Positions 17,579-26,618 are shown, numbered from the stretch's first letter. The stretch is 48,662 nt of DNA from Verrucomicrobiota bacterium (GCA_019247695.1 JAFBAP010000081.1:1-48662), one strand, 5' to 3'. Numbers and translations: made by a program. The notes: generated by a model from the letters alone, not told the origin.

Positions 17579-18733
17579 ATGAAAGTGGCTTTCATCACGA
17601 CCGATAACCGGGAAAACGAGCGGCAATACCACCTGACGCAGCCGGCGTTTGGTTCGGCTCCGGAGGCTTTACTGAGCGGGTTCCGTGAACTGAAGGGTAT
17701 AACCGTGCACGTTATTTCCTGCACGCAGCGGGTGGTGCAAGCCCCCGAAAAGCTCGCCGATAATCTGTATTTTCACAGCCTGCACGTCCCCAAATTTGGC
17801 TGGCTCCGAACCGGTTACCAAGGCTGTATCCGGGCGACGCGCAGTCTCTTGCGAACGTTGCGTCCCGACGTCGTGCACGGCCAGGGAACGGAGCGGGATT
17901 GCGGCATCGCCGCAGTCATGAGCGGCTTGCCGAACGTCATCACCATTCACGGCAACATGCGGCTGATCGCAAAACTTGCGAAGCCCAAAACCTGGTCCTA
18001 CCTGAACCTGGCCGCGTTGCTTGAGGGACCTACCGTGCGGATGGCGGGAGGGGTGGTCTGCATCAGCCGGTATACCCAGGCGGCCGTTAGCGGCATTGCG
18101 CGCAGGACGTGGCTGGTGCCAAACGCGGTTTACCCAAGCTTCTTTGACGTCGAACGCAGGCCGGCCGATCCGCCCTTGATTCTGTGCGTCGGCGTGATCA
18201 GCCGCAGAAAAAATCAGCTGGCGCTGCTCACCGCTCTGGACCGGCTGGCACCCAAATTCCGCTTTCGAGCCCGCTTTATCGGGCCGGCTTTTCCAGGTGA
18301 CCCGTACGGTCAGGAATTTCTCAGCCGGGCCGCCAGGGCAGCTTGCGTCGATGAAGTGCGGCCGATGGGGCGGGACGATCTCCGCGAAACGTTAAAGCGC
18401 GCTTCCCTGCTGGTGTTGCCTTCGCTTGAGGACAATTGTCCGATGGTTATCCTGGAAGCGGCGGCGGCCGGCGTGCCGGTGCTTGCGTCCAGGGTTGGCG
18501 GAATTCCGGAGTACGTCGAAGATCGGGTGAACGGATCCCTTTTTGACCCGAACGAACCGCATGCATTGGCTGAACGGCTGGCAGAGTTTTTGACGGATCG
18601 GCAACCGTTCGAAAGAGCGGCCATCGAAGCGCGCCGGAGGGCAATCGCCGAGTTCCACCCGCGCGTGATCGCGACGCGGCACGTCGACGTGTATCACCAA
18701 TTGCTGGAATCGCCGATGCCCGCATGCGCCTGA
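17579..18733 (+). CDS. GT4-family glycosyltransferase
   Basis: 384 residues, GT-B fold. The N-terminal domain starts MKVAFITTDNRENERQYHL; the acceptor-domain segment DVVHGQGTERDCGIA ends its third strand. The donor domain opens with ILCVGVISRRKNQLALLTAL, and the GT4 E-x7-E region is PSLEDNCPMVILEAAAAGVP followed by ASRVGGIPEYV. The ATG at 17579 is chosen because conserved sequence begins there. Its last 10 bases overlap the start of the next gene, so the two are translationally coupled. Glf divergently upstream suggests, but does not prove, that galactofuranose may be its donor. Confidence 0.92.
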   Translation: MKVAFITTDNRENERQYHLTQPAFGSAPEALLSGFRELKGITVHVISCTQRVVQAPEKLADNLYFHSLHVPKFGWLRTGYQGCIRATRSLLRTLRPDVVHGQGTERDCGIAAVMSGLPNVITIHGNMRLIAKLAKPKTWSYLNLAALLEGPTVRMAGGVVCISRYTQAAVSGIARRTWLVPNAVYPSFFDVERRPADPPLILCVGVISRRKNQLALLTALDRLAPKFRFRARFIGPAFPGDPYGQEFLSRAARAACVDEVRPMGRDDLRETLKRASLLVLPSLEDNCPMVILEAAAAGVPVLASRVGGIPEYVEDRVNGSLFDPNEPHALAERLAEFLTDRQPFERAAIEARRRAIAEFHPRVIATRHVDVYHQLLESPMPACA

Positions 18734-20853
18734 GCCGCTATGGCCGCCATAATTCGATGGATGCCGTGACCACACCGCAGCCTGTTTCCGGAAAGGTTCC
18801 ACTAAGCGTTTTCTGCGCCCTCGTTTTCGTCCTTTTTGCGACGTGGCTCAACCTGTGCGGCTGGATCCTCTCGGGTGTCCACGCGCTCAATGCTGCCGGG
18901 TACGCCTTTTGCCTGCTGCTCTTCTTCAGTTCCGCCGGCTTCGTTTTGAGGCGGGGCCGGTTCGGGGCCGCTGCGCTCCTTGCCTTAACCCGCTGGCGAC
19001 GCCGGGTCCTGCGGCCGCTGCCCGCCCTTTGGCTCCTGGCCTTCGTCCTGGCCTTCGCGGGCGGGCTTTTCTTTGAACCGAGGAACTATGATTTTTTAAC
19101 GTACCGGTTAAGTCGCATTCTGCACTGGTGGGCTGAAGGCCGGTGGCACTGGATCACGACAAATAATGACCGCATGAACATCAGCGGGCCCGGCTTTGAA
19201 TGGGTGCTCACCCCGTTCGTGATCCTGACCCACTCGGCGCGTCCTGCCGCGTTGCTCAACCTGCTCAGCTTCGGGCTCATGCCCGGGCTCCTGTTCCGTT
19301 CTCTAACCGCCTTGCGGGTTCGACCCTCAGTCGCTTACCAATGGATGTGGCTTTTTCCAGGCGGCTATTGTTTTGTTACCCAGGCGGGCAGCGCTGGAAA
19401 TGACGCTTACGCTGTCACTTACCTCCTGGCCGGCATAACCTTCGCCTTGGAAGCTGATCGAACCCGCAACGTGGCCTGGTTGTACGCCAGCATTCTGGCG
19501 GCCGCCCTGCTCACGGGCGTCAAAGCCAGCAACATTCCACTGATCGTACCGGTCGTGACGAGCTGGTGGCCCGTTCGCAAACTGCTGTTCCGGCGGATCA
19601 CACTCCTGGTTGCGGTGGTGGCCGTTGCAGCCCTGAGTTCCTTTGCGCCGGTCGCGATCGCCAACCACCTTCTCACAGGCCAATGGGCCGGTGACGCCGG
19701 AGGGGCAAGCGGGCTGCAAATCTTCAACCCCATCGCCGGCGCCATCGGCAACCTGCTGCAGCTGGCGGTGAACACGTTGTTATCCCCCTTTGTGCCGTTT
19801 GCCTCCCTGTGGAGCAACGTTGTCGCCCCGCGCATCCTGCAGCTGCCGTTCGGGACGTGGCTCCGTCACGGCTTTCCCCGGCTCGACCTTACCGTTCGCG
19901 AGGTTGCGTCTGAGGAAAACGTCGGTATCGGGCTGGGCGTCGCCGTCCTTTGGATAGTGTTGGCGGCTCGTAGAGTCATCCCGCACGCCGGTACGGCATC
20001 CGTGCCTTCCCGTTCCTGGCCGGTGGGTAGGATGCCTGTCTTCCTCTCCATCGCCGGCCTCCTCAGCCTGGGCGTGTTTCTGGCGAAAATGGGATCGGAG
20101 GCAGGCCCCCGGCTGCTTGCGCCGTATTACCTCATCTTCCTGATCGTTGTCCTGCTGTTTGCAGGTAGCCGGCACCCGAGGCTGCGCGGGGCGTGGTTGG
20201 GCTTCTGCGTCGTGGTTCAATCCGTTCCGGTGCTGCTCCTGCTGGTAGAACCTAACCGGCACCTGCTTCCGGTGTCGCCGATCGCCCATTTTGTGATGCA
20301 TTCCCCAAACGCGCTCCTGGCGCGGATCGACGTGGTCTATTCAACTTACCAGTCGCGTGCTGACGTCCTCGCCCCGTTGCGGGACCTGATTCCTTCCGAG
20401 GCGACCACCGTCGGCTTCATCGCCGATCCGGACGAACCAGAGGTTTCGTTATGGCGCCCTTTCGGCAGCCGCAGGCAGGTGGTGGATGTGGTTGATTTGG
20501 AGAAGAGGGAGTCCTTGCCTGACTATTGCGTGGTGCTCAACTCGTGGATTGAAGAAGCCAGGCGAATGCCGCTGGGCGAGTGGGCGCAACTGATGAGGTT
20601 GCATGAAGTCGGACGCAGGACTATCTCCATGCGGGCGCACGACGAACCCCAGATCTGGGCGGTGTTGACAAAAGTCGGCCCGCCTCCAGCGGAGGCCGAG
20701 GCCGCCGCGAAACCGTCCGATCGATCAACTGACTGCCAGACCATTCAATCGTTCGGACCACGACCCGCGCTGCCCTGGCTGACTCCCGTACGGTTTATGG
20801 AGGGAAAGTCAGGATCGGGGTGCGTGCTGAATCCGAGGTCTTGTTTCCAGTAA
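18724..20853 (+). CDS. Polytopic membrane protein, GT-C-like
   Basis: 709 residues with about 11-12 hydrophobic helices over residues ~25-510, then a soluble tail of ~190 residues. The first large loop has EPRNYDFLTYRLSRILHWW, matching the N-[WY]-D-x-x-T-Y-x-L-x-R pattern found in uncharacterised GT-C-like membrane proteins of this group; GT-C enzymes use polyprenyl-phosphate sugars in the periplasm. No named family can be assigned. The ATG overlaps the GT4 stop by 10 bases; an ATG at 18757 is an alternative start. The last 109 bases overlap a convergent small gene (20745-21071), so the C-terminal ~36 residues may be less constrained. Confidence 0.78.
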   Translation: MRLSRYGRHNSMDAVTTPQPVSGKVPLSVFCALVFVLFATWLNLCGWILSGVHALNAAGYAFCLLLFFSSAGFVLRRGRFGAAALLALTRWRRRVLRPLPALWLLAFVLAFAGGLFFEPRNYDFLTYRLSRILHWWAEGRWHWITTNNDRMNISGPGFEWVLTPFVILTHSARPAALLNLLSFGLMPGLLFRSLTALRVRPSVAYQWMWLFPGGYCFVTQAGSAGNDAYAVTYLLAGITFALEADRTRNVAWLYASILAAALLTGVKASNIPLIVPVVTSWWPVRKLLFRRITLLVAVVAVAALSSFAPVAIANHLLTGQWAGDAGGASGLQIFNPIAGAIGNLLQLAVNTLLSPFVPFASLWSNVVAPRILQLPFGTWLRHGFPRLDLTVREVASEENVGIGLGVAVLWIVLAARRVIPHAGTASVPSRSWPVGRMPVFLSIAGLLSLGVFLAKMGSEAGPRLLAPYYLIFLIVVLLFAGSRHPRLRGAWLGFCVVVQSVPVLLLLVEPNRHLLPVSPIAHFVMHSPNALLARIDVVYSTYQSRADVLAPLRDLIPSEATTVGFIADPDEPEVSLWRPFGSRRQVVDVVDLEKRESLPDYCVVLNSWIEEARRMPLGEWAQLMRLHEVGRRTISMRAHDEPQIWAVLTKVGPPPAEAEAAAKPSDRSTDCQTIQSFGPRPALPWLTPVRFMEGKSGSGCVLNPRSCFQ

Positions 20854-21071
20854 GTTGTCCTGCGTTGCGGCAGAAATTCCGGTCGCACCGAAGCGGTCAG
20901 CCCGATGATCCATAGCTTGCCCCGGAATGGAATAATCAGCACGCGTCCCAGCGACTCCCCGGTCCGCTGGTCTTTCAGCCGGACGCCAAAGGTATGAGCG
21001 CATCGTAAAAGGATAATACGAATAATCCTGGTCAGCAGTGCAATGGGAAGGCGATCAAAGGCGGCGACCAT
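20745..21071 (-). CDS. Small conserved-looking hypothetical protein
   Basis: 108 residues starting MVAAFDRLPIALLTRIIRII, a likely amphipathic or membrane-associated helix. A strand-rich core follows (ESLGRVLIIPFRGKLWIIGL) and an aromatic C-terminal stretch (RRTTYWKQDLGFSTHPDPDF). I do not recognise the family. The start is chosen because it lies 5 bp after the stop of the gene at 21077-21814 and the sequence before it is shadow translation of that gene. The 3' end overlaps the convergent 709-residue gene. Confidence 0.55.
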   Translation of the reverse strand: MVAAFDRLPIALLTRIIRIILLRCAHTFGVRLKDQRTGESLGRVLIIPFRGKLWIIGLTASVRPEFLPQRRTTYWKQDLGFSTHPDPDFPSINRTGVSQGSAGRGPND

Positions 21072-21076
21072 AGGAT

Positions 21077-21814
21077 TTATTCGTCCCAGAGCGTCTTGAC
21101 CGGGTGCACGGACCACGCGCCGGCCGCCTGAAGCTCGCCCATGCGGGACTGCAGTTCGCCCGCGTTTTGGATAAAGCGTTGTTGGCGGACCATCCCCCGA
21201 ACCCTGAAGCCAAGGTGATGGGCTGCGGTCGGGATGAAAAGTTCGAGGTACACCGGAGGAGTGTCGCGCAACCCTGCCACCGCGTCGAAGGCGTCGCGGC
21301 GCCAAAAGGAGCCGGTGCCGAGCATCGACAGTACGACCGAACCGTTCTCGCGCACCGTAATCTCGCGCCAGAAGTTCGCGAACCTCGGGTCGAAAGCGTG
21401 ATTCAGGAAGTGAGGGTTAGACGTGCCATCCACTCGGACCACATGAAAACCCGCCACGTCGCAGGCCTCCGTTTGGATAAAAGCCAGATGCAAGGAAACG
21501 AAATCTTTCTGCACCGGCACCTGGTCGTACTCGACGAAGTGCACGAACCGGTAATCTTTTCCGCGCAGCCATTCCCGGGCAGCATGGAATAAATCCTGAT
21601 AGCTCTGCTTTTGTCTTTGATGGTCCCTGGTCTTCAGCCTCGGCGAGTCGATGAGGATGCGCTGGTCGTGATCAAGGTGGCGAAACTCCGGGGGCGGGCC
21701 GCCGTACGCGATGAGAATGTCCTCCACGGGAACGAATTCACGCCAATGATTCAGCATTCGCCTGATCTGGGGCGCCTTCTGGTGCGTGAGGAGAAGGGTC
21801 AGGGTGTCCGGCAT
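21077..21814 (-). CDS. Probable glycosyltransferase-like protein
   Basis: 245 residues. The N-terminal strand LTLLLTHQKAPQIRRMLNHW and an early VPVEDILIAYGG suggest a nucleotide-sugar-binding GT-A-like fold. YRFVHFVEYDQVPVQKDF looks like a DxD-type metal site (EYDQ) following a strand, and SMLGTGSFWRRDAFDAVAGL resembles the acceptor-side loop of GT2-type enzymes. No exact family is recognised, so the call is tentative. It is transcribed toward the 3' end of the GT-C-like gene, with a 108-residue gene 5 bp downstream. No Shine-Dalgarno is seen before the ATG. Confidence 0.6.
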   Translation of the reverse strand: MPDTLTLLLTHQKAPQIRRMLNHWREFVPVEDILIAYGGPPPEFRHLDHDQRILIDSPRLKTRDHQRQKQSYQDLFHAAREWLRGKDYRFVHFVEYDQVPVQKDFVSLHLAFIQTEACDVAGFHVVRVDGTSNPHFLNHAFDPRFANFWREITVRENGSVVLSMLGTGSFWRRDAFDAVAGLRDTPPVYLELFIPTAAHHLGFRVRGMVRQQRFIQNAGELQSRMGELQAAGAWSVHPVKTLWDE

Positions 21815-21957
21815 GGCCGGCGTTCAACATGGGCCGGGTATGCTGACGCGTCAAAAGGGGGCCATCTTTCCCGGGCCGGAAACCATGGCCGGAGCGGCAC
21901 CGGACCCGGCGCGGCGATGAGGTGATGCGGCATCCCTGATCGGCTATGCTGGAGGGG

Positions 21958-22003
21958 GGTGCAGTGTCGCACCGGTAAGAATTCTCAGGAACCGCTAAAG
22001 CGG
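21958..22003 (+). promoter_or_regulatory. Structured 5' leader of the beta-helix protein gene
   Basis: Two small perfect hairpins lie 45-90 nt before the ATG: GGTGC-agtgtc-GCACC (21958-21973) and CCGC-taaa-GCGG (21992-22003), joined by an 18-nt segment containing AAGAATTCTCAGGAA. The layout resembles a compact structured leader, but it matches no riboswitch consensus I know. Confidence 0.4.
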
Positions 22004-22047
22004 ACGCGGCGGCTCCCGTATTACCTTCCATAAATACCATAATAACC

Positions 22048-23373
22048 ATGTTTAATGTATTTATGAGAAACTGGAAGCGGCGCCTCGGTGCCGCGATGCT
22101 CTTCAGCAGCGTTGTGTTCGCCGCCGCCGCCGCCGTCGCCAACACCGATATCTATCTGGCCGTGAGAACCGACGGGAAATCAGGGTCTGGCACGCAGGCC
22201 GATCCTTTTGACGCAAGTTCAGCCCCGAAGTTTGATGCGCTCCTCGCCCGCTTCAAGGCCAACACCAATTTCCATTACGCCGCCGGCACCTACCAGACCA
22301 CCGGCTGGCATTTCCAAACCGCCCAGACCGCGAACCCCGGGTGCGTCCACCTCGGCGCCGGGATTGACCAAACCGTCATCCAGTTGACCGGCGTGACCAA
22401 TTACCCGACCAGCGGGGTGATCTTCGGGTGCGATTATAACCTGACCTGCGACGGCTTTCAGCTTCAGAACATGACGCTGGACGTCAACGCTACCAAAAAC
22501 CCGGTGTGGTCCGGCGCCACCGGGTCCCTCGGCGCCGTCGCTGTGCAAGGCAACAACCTCCTGATCAGCGGCTGCAAAATGATCAATTTCGGCACCTCGC
22601 GTTCCGGCAGCGAATGCTTCACCCTCTTTATCTGCCCGGGACCCGTCTTCGCCGGGCGCACCTTCAACAACATCCAGGTCCAAAACTGCATCTTTACCAA
22701 TCCCGCCACCGGTAACCAGGACGGCTTGACCGCGTGCACCGTCGGCTCGGACCACACCGTGACCCTGACCAACGCTGCCGTCACCGGCTGCTCCTTCGTG
22801 GACGTCGAGTCCGACTTTACCTACTCCCACGCCTTTTCGGCCAACGTTGCCCAGAACAACTTCGTCACGGGTTGCGCCACGGGTTTTTATTGCGAACCCA
22901 CTCAGGTATTCAATGCCGCCGTGAGCGTGGTCAACAACACCTTCATCGACGTGTCCGTCGCCGCCGCGATCTGCTTCCATGCAAACGGCGGGTTCGGCAG
23001 CCTTAATTTCAGCGGCAACAAAGTCGTCCTGCGTGACCAGTACAACACGTATTCGGCGGCTGTAAACGTGATGAACTTTGACCAGCAAGGCGCCATCCCG
23101 GTCATGCAGTCACTGTCCATGACCAACAACCAGATCATGGGCGTCGGCCAAGGCCCGCTGGCCACGCCGGCTTATCGTGCCGTCGACTTGCGTTGTCCGG
23201 CCGCCAACCTCATCATCAAGAGCGTCGCCATCCAGGGCAATGCGCTGGGAACGTCCATCCCTAACGGCGTTGAATTCGACGTGACGCGGTCGAGCACCGT
23301 GCTGCCGAATCTGCAGTACGGTATTAACCGGTACGCGAACGGCCTGCCGGTGTCGATCATGCGAGAAATGTGA
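22048..23373 (+). CDS. Secreted right-handed beta-helix protein
   Basis: 441 residues. A basic start (MFNVFMRNWKRR) precedes a hydrophobic core (LGAAMLFSSVVFAAAAAVA) and probable signal peptidase I site at AVA-N, so the protein should be exported. The mature part is rich in N, T and G, with repeated strand-turn units (NLLISGCKMINFG, FNNIQVQNCIFTNPA, VSVVNNTFIDVSV, LNFSGNKVVLRDQ) of parallel beta-helix proteins such as pectate lyase-like and polysaccharide-binding families. No catalytic motif is recognised and no PEP-CTERM anchor follows the C-terminus (NGLPVSIMREM). A terminator follows and a structured leader precedes it, so it is likely a single-gene unit. A role on the neighbouring polysaccharide is possible. 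Confidence 0.8.
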   Translation: MFNVFMRNWKRRLGAAMLFSSVVFAAAAAVANTDIYLAVRTDGKSGSGTQADPFDASSAPKFDALLARFKANTNFHYAAGTYQTTGWHFQTAQTANPGCVHLGAGIDQTVIQLTGVTNYPTSGVIFGCDYNLTCDGFQLQNMTLDVNATKNPVWSGATGSLGAVAVQGNNLLISGCKMINFGTSRSGSECFTLFICPGPVFAGRTFNNIQVQNCIFTNPATGNQDGLTACTVGSDHTVTLTNAAVTGCSFVDVESDFTYSHAFSANVAQNNFVTGCATGFYCEPTQVFNAAVSVVNNTFIDVSVAAAICFHANGGFGSLNFSGNKVVLRDQYNTYSAAVNVMNFDQQGAIPVMQSLSMTNNQIMGVGQGPLATPAYRAVDLRCPAANLIIKSVAIQGNALGTSIPNGVEFDVTRSSTVLPNLQYGINRYANGLPVSIMREM

Positions 23374-23415
23374 GAAGAAACAACGATTGCAAGTTTGCGC
23401 GCTGCCGAACAAAGA

Positions 23416-23452
23416 AGGCTGCCGGTCCGAGTGCCCGGCAGCCTTTGTTTTG
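23416..23452 (+). terminator. Intrinsic terminator after the beta-helix gene
   Basis: Perfect 10-bp stem AGGCTGCCGG/CCGGCAGCCT with a 9-nt loop, followed by TTGTTTTG. It lies 43 bp after the stop. The remaining 23453-23671 shows no gene. Confidence 0.88.
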
Positions 23453-23671
23453 TATTGAATGGCTGGCGCGAGCCGGCTGACGCTTGCGCCGTTTTCAGGA
23501 TCATTGGCGCTTGCGGAATGAACCGGTTGCTTCACGCGCAAGCACGCCGAAGGGTCCGGCATCGTGCCGAGTCCGGCGGCCGATCTAAACCAAGCCGTTC
23601 AGGAACCAAACTACCTTGCCGGCCACGACGCTTTGTCTAGTTTTTGCGTATTCCACGGAGCATAAACCTGA

Positions 23672-24511
23672 ATGGGCCTGGATTTCAGAAGCGCGGAATT
23701 TCTTTGCACAGAGGTGAAACGAGGAATCTCCCTTGGAGACCTGCTGCTGCTCGGCCGGCAAACCGTTTACATGGCGCCGCGGGAGATTGCCACGGTAAAG
23801 GCCTGGACTGGAATCGGGCTTGAGCCGTCCGGTTTCGCGGACGAGTTTTTCCGGGCGCTTGGTGCTGAAAGCATTTCATTTCTTGACCACTCAGACTACG
23901 AGGGAGCAAACCTCGTGCATGATCTGAATGAACCCCTTGCGCCGGAGTATCACGCGCGGTTTCACACCGTCATCGACGGCGGCACCCTGGAGCATGTGTT
24001 CAACTTTCCGGTCGCGCTCCGGACGTGCATGGAATCGGTCTGCAAAGGCGGGCGGCTGGTGATTCTATCAATTGCGAACGGGCACATGGGCCACGGATTT
24101 TATCAGTTCAGCCCGGAGCTTTTCTATCGCGCGCTTGCTCCGTCCAACGGGTTTGAAGTCGAGCGCTTGCTCATCAGACACGCCGGCCGGTGGTACGAAG
24201 CGAACGATCCGGCGGCGGTCGGGTGCCGAATCGAGGCAATGACTTCCAGGCCGGCCTCGATTTTTGTGTCCGCCAGACGCGTTCACCTCACGAAGATTTT
24301 CGCCAACTGGCCGGTCCAGAGCGATTACTCCCTGCCCGCGTTGGCGCAGGGCGGCGCATCCTCCCCGGCATCCTCGTGGACCGATCGAGTGGCGGCCCGA
24401 TCCATGACCATGGCTGAACTACGAGCCAGGTGGCGATCCTACCGGGGTTCACGGCACCGGCGCTTATCGAACCCGAGGTTTTTCCGGCAGCTGGGCGCGT
24501 CTTTACTTTGA
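23672..24511 (+). CDS. SAM-dependent methyltransferase-like protein
   Basis: 279 residues. The post-motif region TVIDGGTLEHVFNFPVALRT matches the motif II/III pattern (D-x-G-T-L-E-H-V-x-x) of class I methyltransferases with the usual conserved helix, and CKGGRLVILS matches motif IV/V. Motif I (D/E-x-G-x-G) is not clear, so SAM binding is uncertain. The substrate is unknown; sugar or lipid methylation is an inference from context. The C-terminal ~70 residues are rich in Arg, Ser and Ala. Its stop lies 149 bp before the next methyltransferase gene on the same strand. Confidence 0.68.
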   Translation: MGLDFRSAEFLCTEVKRGISLGDLLLLGRQTVYMAPREIATVKAWTGIGLEPSGFADEFFRALGAESISFLDHSDYEGANLVHDLNEPLAPEYHARFHTVIDGGTLEHVFNFPVALRTCMESVCKGGRLVILSIANGHMGHGFYQFSPELFYRALAPSNGFEVERLLIRHAGRWYEANDPAAVGCRIEAMTSRPASIFVSARRVHLTKIFANWPVQSDYSLPALAQGGASSPASSWTDRVAARSMTMAELRARWRSYRGSRHRRLSNPRFFRQLGASLL

Positions 24512-24660
24512 GACCGTGGCCAAGGTCCGGCGGTGGCGAGGATATCCGGCGCGCCGGCGACCTGCCGGCCTGGATCGATCCGCGTGCCCTCGAGTTGACG
24601 CCCTTGGAACGACTTCCTAGAACTCACTCAGTCCGTGCACGAACTCCACGAGGAACCCTC

Positions 24661-25452
24661 ATGGCAACGAATCGTCAGAAATCAGTCAGCTACGCCTGCC
24701 GAAAGTTGGTCGCACTCACTTGCAATCTGCTCAGGATCAGTCGAGCCAATCCATCCGGACTGCGTCACGTGCTCGGGGTAGCGCTTTCCGGGAGCAGCGA
24801 CGTGATCGACGCGGACGCCGATGTGCGGTCGCTTCCGGAAATCACGGTGGCCGCGCTGCTTGGGGACCAGCCCTCGGTTCGCGCCGTGGTCGAGGTGTTC
24901 AACGACGGCGGAGCCGCCATCTCCGGGTTGGAGTGCGTCGCCCTCTCGGCTTTGATGGTTGCAAACCGGTGCCGCCGAGTGTTCGAGTTCGGAACTTACA
25001 AAGGCATCTCCACTACCCAGCTCGCCCTGAACCTGGCGCCGGGGGGAACGGTTTTCACCATCGATCTGCCCGAAGGCGATTCCCGCTACCGCCTCGACAT
25101 TTCTTCACCGGCAGAGCAGAGATTGACCAAGGAAGCGGGTAAAGGGCGGCTGGTCCCGGAGGATCTTCTGGCCAGGGTGACGTTCCTGCGGATGGATTCC
25201 GCAGAGTTTGATCCTGCACCCTTTCTCGAATCGATTGACCTGGCCTTCGTGGATGGCGCGCATAGTTACGACTACGTGAAGAACGATTCGCTGAAGGCAT
25301 GGCAGATGTTGCGTCCGGGAGGCTGGATCGTCTGGCACGATTGCAACCCGCGGCATGGCGACGTGGTTAGGTTTCTGAAGAATTTTCCGTGTCCGGTAAA
25401 CCGGGTGGCCGGTACCGATCTGGCGTTGAGCCGAAAGCCTGAATCGAAATAG
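24661..25452 (+). CDS. Class I SAM-dependent O-methyltransferase-like protein
   Basis: 263 residues. Motif I is VFEFGTYKGISTTQLALNLA, then VFTIDLPEGDSRYR (motif II acidic residue) and IDLAFVDGAHSYDYVKNDSL, a typical motif of the MT24/CmoA-like O-methyltransferases that precedes LRPGGWIVWHDCN. The ATG at 24661 is chosen since everything upstream in frame is non-conserved. The substrate is unknown. It sits between another methyltransferase and a GT4 gene, consistent with glycan or lipid modification, which is inference. Confidence 0.85.
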   Translation: MATNRQKSVSYACRKLVALTCNLLRISRANPSGLRHVLGVALSGSSDVIDADADVRSLPEITVAALLGDQPSVRAVVEVFNDGGAAISGLECVALSALMVANRCRRVFEFGTYKGISTTQLALNLAPGGTVFTIDLPEGDSRYRLDISSPAEQRLTKEAGKGRLVPEDLLARVTFLRMDSAEFDPAPFLESIDLAFVDGAHSYDYVKNDSLKAWQMLRPGGWIVWHDCNPRHGDVVRFLKNFPCPVNRVAGTDLALSRKPESK

Positions 25453-25501
25453 TCAGTCGTACGTTCCGCAAGCCGCCGTGCATCATCCGGCCCGTCGAAA
25501 G

Positions 25502-26560
25502 ATGAGGATCCTTTACGATCATCCTACCCCGTTCTTCCTGGCGCACGGGGGACTGCAAATTCAGATCCGGCAGACCATGGCGGGTGTGCGGGCTGCGGGT
25601 CACGAGACAGAGTTCTTACGGTTTTGGGAGGAAGAGGCCGGCGCCGACGTGATCCATTACTTTGGTCGCTGCTCGGGTTTCTACATCGAGATGGCCCGCA
25701 GCAAAGGCATTCCGGTGGTGATGTCGGACCTCCTTTCCGGCACCGGTTCCCGAGCCCCTTGGAAACTCACGCTTCAGGCCGCCGCGATTCGCACGGCACG
25801 CTCTGTCCTGCCCGGTTTCTTCACCAACCGGATGGGGTGGGAGTCTTACCAGCAGGCTGCCGCCCTGGTGGCGCCGACCAAGGTTGAGAAACGGCTGATG
25901 ATCCGCCTTTTCGGTGCGGACCCGCACAAGGTGCACATCGTCACCAACGGGGTCGAGGATTTTTTCTTCCGGCACGAGCCGGGTGACCGGGGCGCGCGGC
26001 TGGTTTGCACCGCGACAATTACCGAGCGCAAGCGGGTTTTGGAACTGGCGGAAGCGGCCGTGCTGGCTGCGATCCCCATCCGCATCGTCGGCCGGCCGTA
26101 CTCGGAACAGGACCCGTATTACCGGGCGTTTGCTTCCGTGGCACGAAAGCACCCTGACCTGGTTCTTTACGACGGGCCGGTTAACGATCGAAGGGCGTTG
26201 GCGCGCCTCTACCAGCAGAGCGCCGGATTCGTGCTGTTAAGCACCATGGAAAGCCTGAGCCTCTCCTCCATGGAAGCCGCGGCGAGCGGGTGCAAGCTGC
26301 TGCTGGCTGATCTTCCCTGGGCACGGGACGCCTTCGGGGCAAAGGCGTGGTATTGCCCGGTGCCGGCTGCCGTCGAACGTACGGCGCAGATCCTCAAAAA
26401 TTTCGTACGGAACCTTTCCGGAGTGCCCACCCCGCCGGTTCCGTTTACCTGGAACGAGATCGGGCGGCAATTTGCCCGAATCTACGAGGGCGTGGCGAAC
26501 CCAAACACCGCCGGAAAATCCGGCGGTGGTGGGGGCGGTGGTGGTGGTGCCGCGTCGTGA
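25502..26560 (+). CDS. GT4-family glycosyltransferase with polyglycine tail
   Basis: 352 residues. It opens MRILYDHPTPFFLAHGGLQI and reaches LVAPTKVEKRLMIRLFGADP before the donor domain. RLVCTATITERKRVLELAEA starts the second Rossmann domain, and the GT4 E-x7-E-like segment is LSTMESLSLSSMEAAASGC. The C-terminus ends in a nine-glycine run within GKSGGGG...AAS, encoded by a GGTGGN-rich stretch at about 26520-26552; this low-complexity tail is absent from the other GT4 proteins here. Start 25502 is chosen as conserved sequence starts there. It is followed at 59 bp by a methyltransferase gene. Confidence 0.88.
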   Translation: MRILYDHPTPFFLAHGGLQIQIRQTMAGVRAAGHETEFLRFWEEEAGADVIHYFGRCSGFYIEMARSKGIPVVMSDLLSGTGSRAPWKLTLQAAAIRTARSVLPGFFTNRMGWESYQQAAALVAPTKVEKRLMIRLFGADPHKVHIVTNGVEDFFFRHEPGDRGARLVCTATITERKRVLELAEAAVLAAIPIRIVGRPYSEQDPYYRAFASVARKHPDLVLYDGPVNDRRALARLYQQSAGFVLLSTMESLSLSSMEAAASGCKLLLADLPWARDAFGAKAWYCPVPAAVERTAQILKNFVRNLSGVPTPPVPFTWNEIGRQFARIYEGVANPNTAGKSGGGGGGGGGAAS

Positions 26561-26618
26561 CGCGCGGCGCGACCCGGGTTGCAAATCTTCACACCGTCCG
26601 GTATCAAGAGCTCCCATC

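Noticed and set aside
22219-23088. Long open frame on the minus strand over the beta-helix gene
   Set aside because: It is the complement shadow of the beta-helix coding sequence; the plus-strand gene has signal peptide and repeats.
22048-23373. PEP-CTERM signal on the secreted beta-helix protein
   Set aside because: The C-terminus has no hydrophobic helix or basic cluster.
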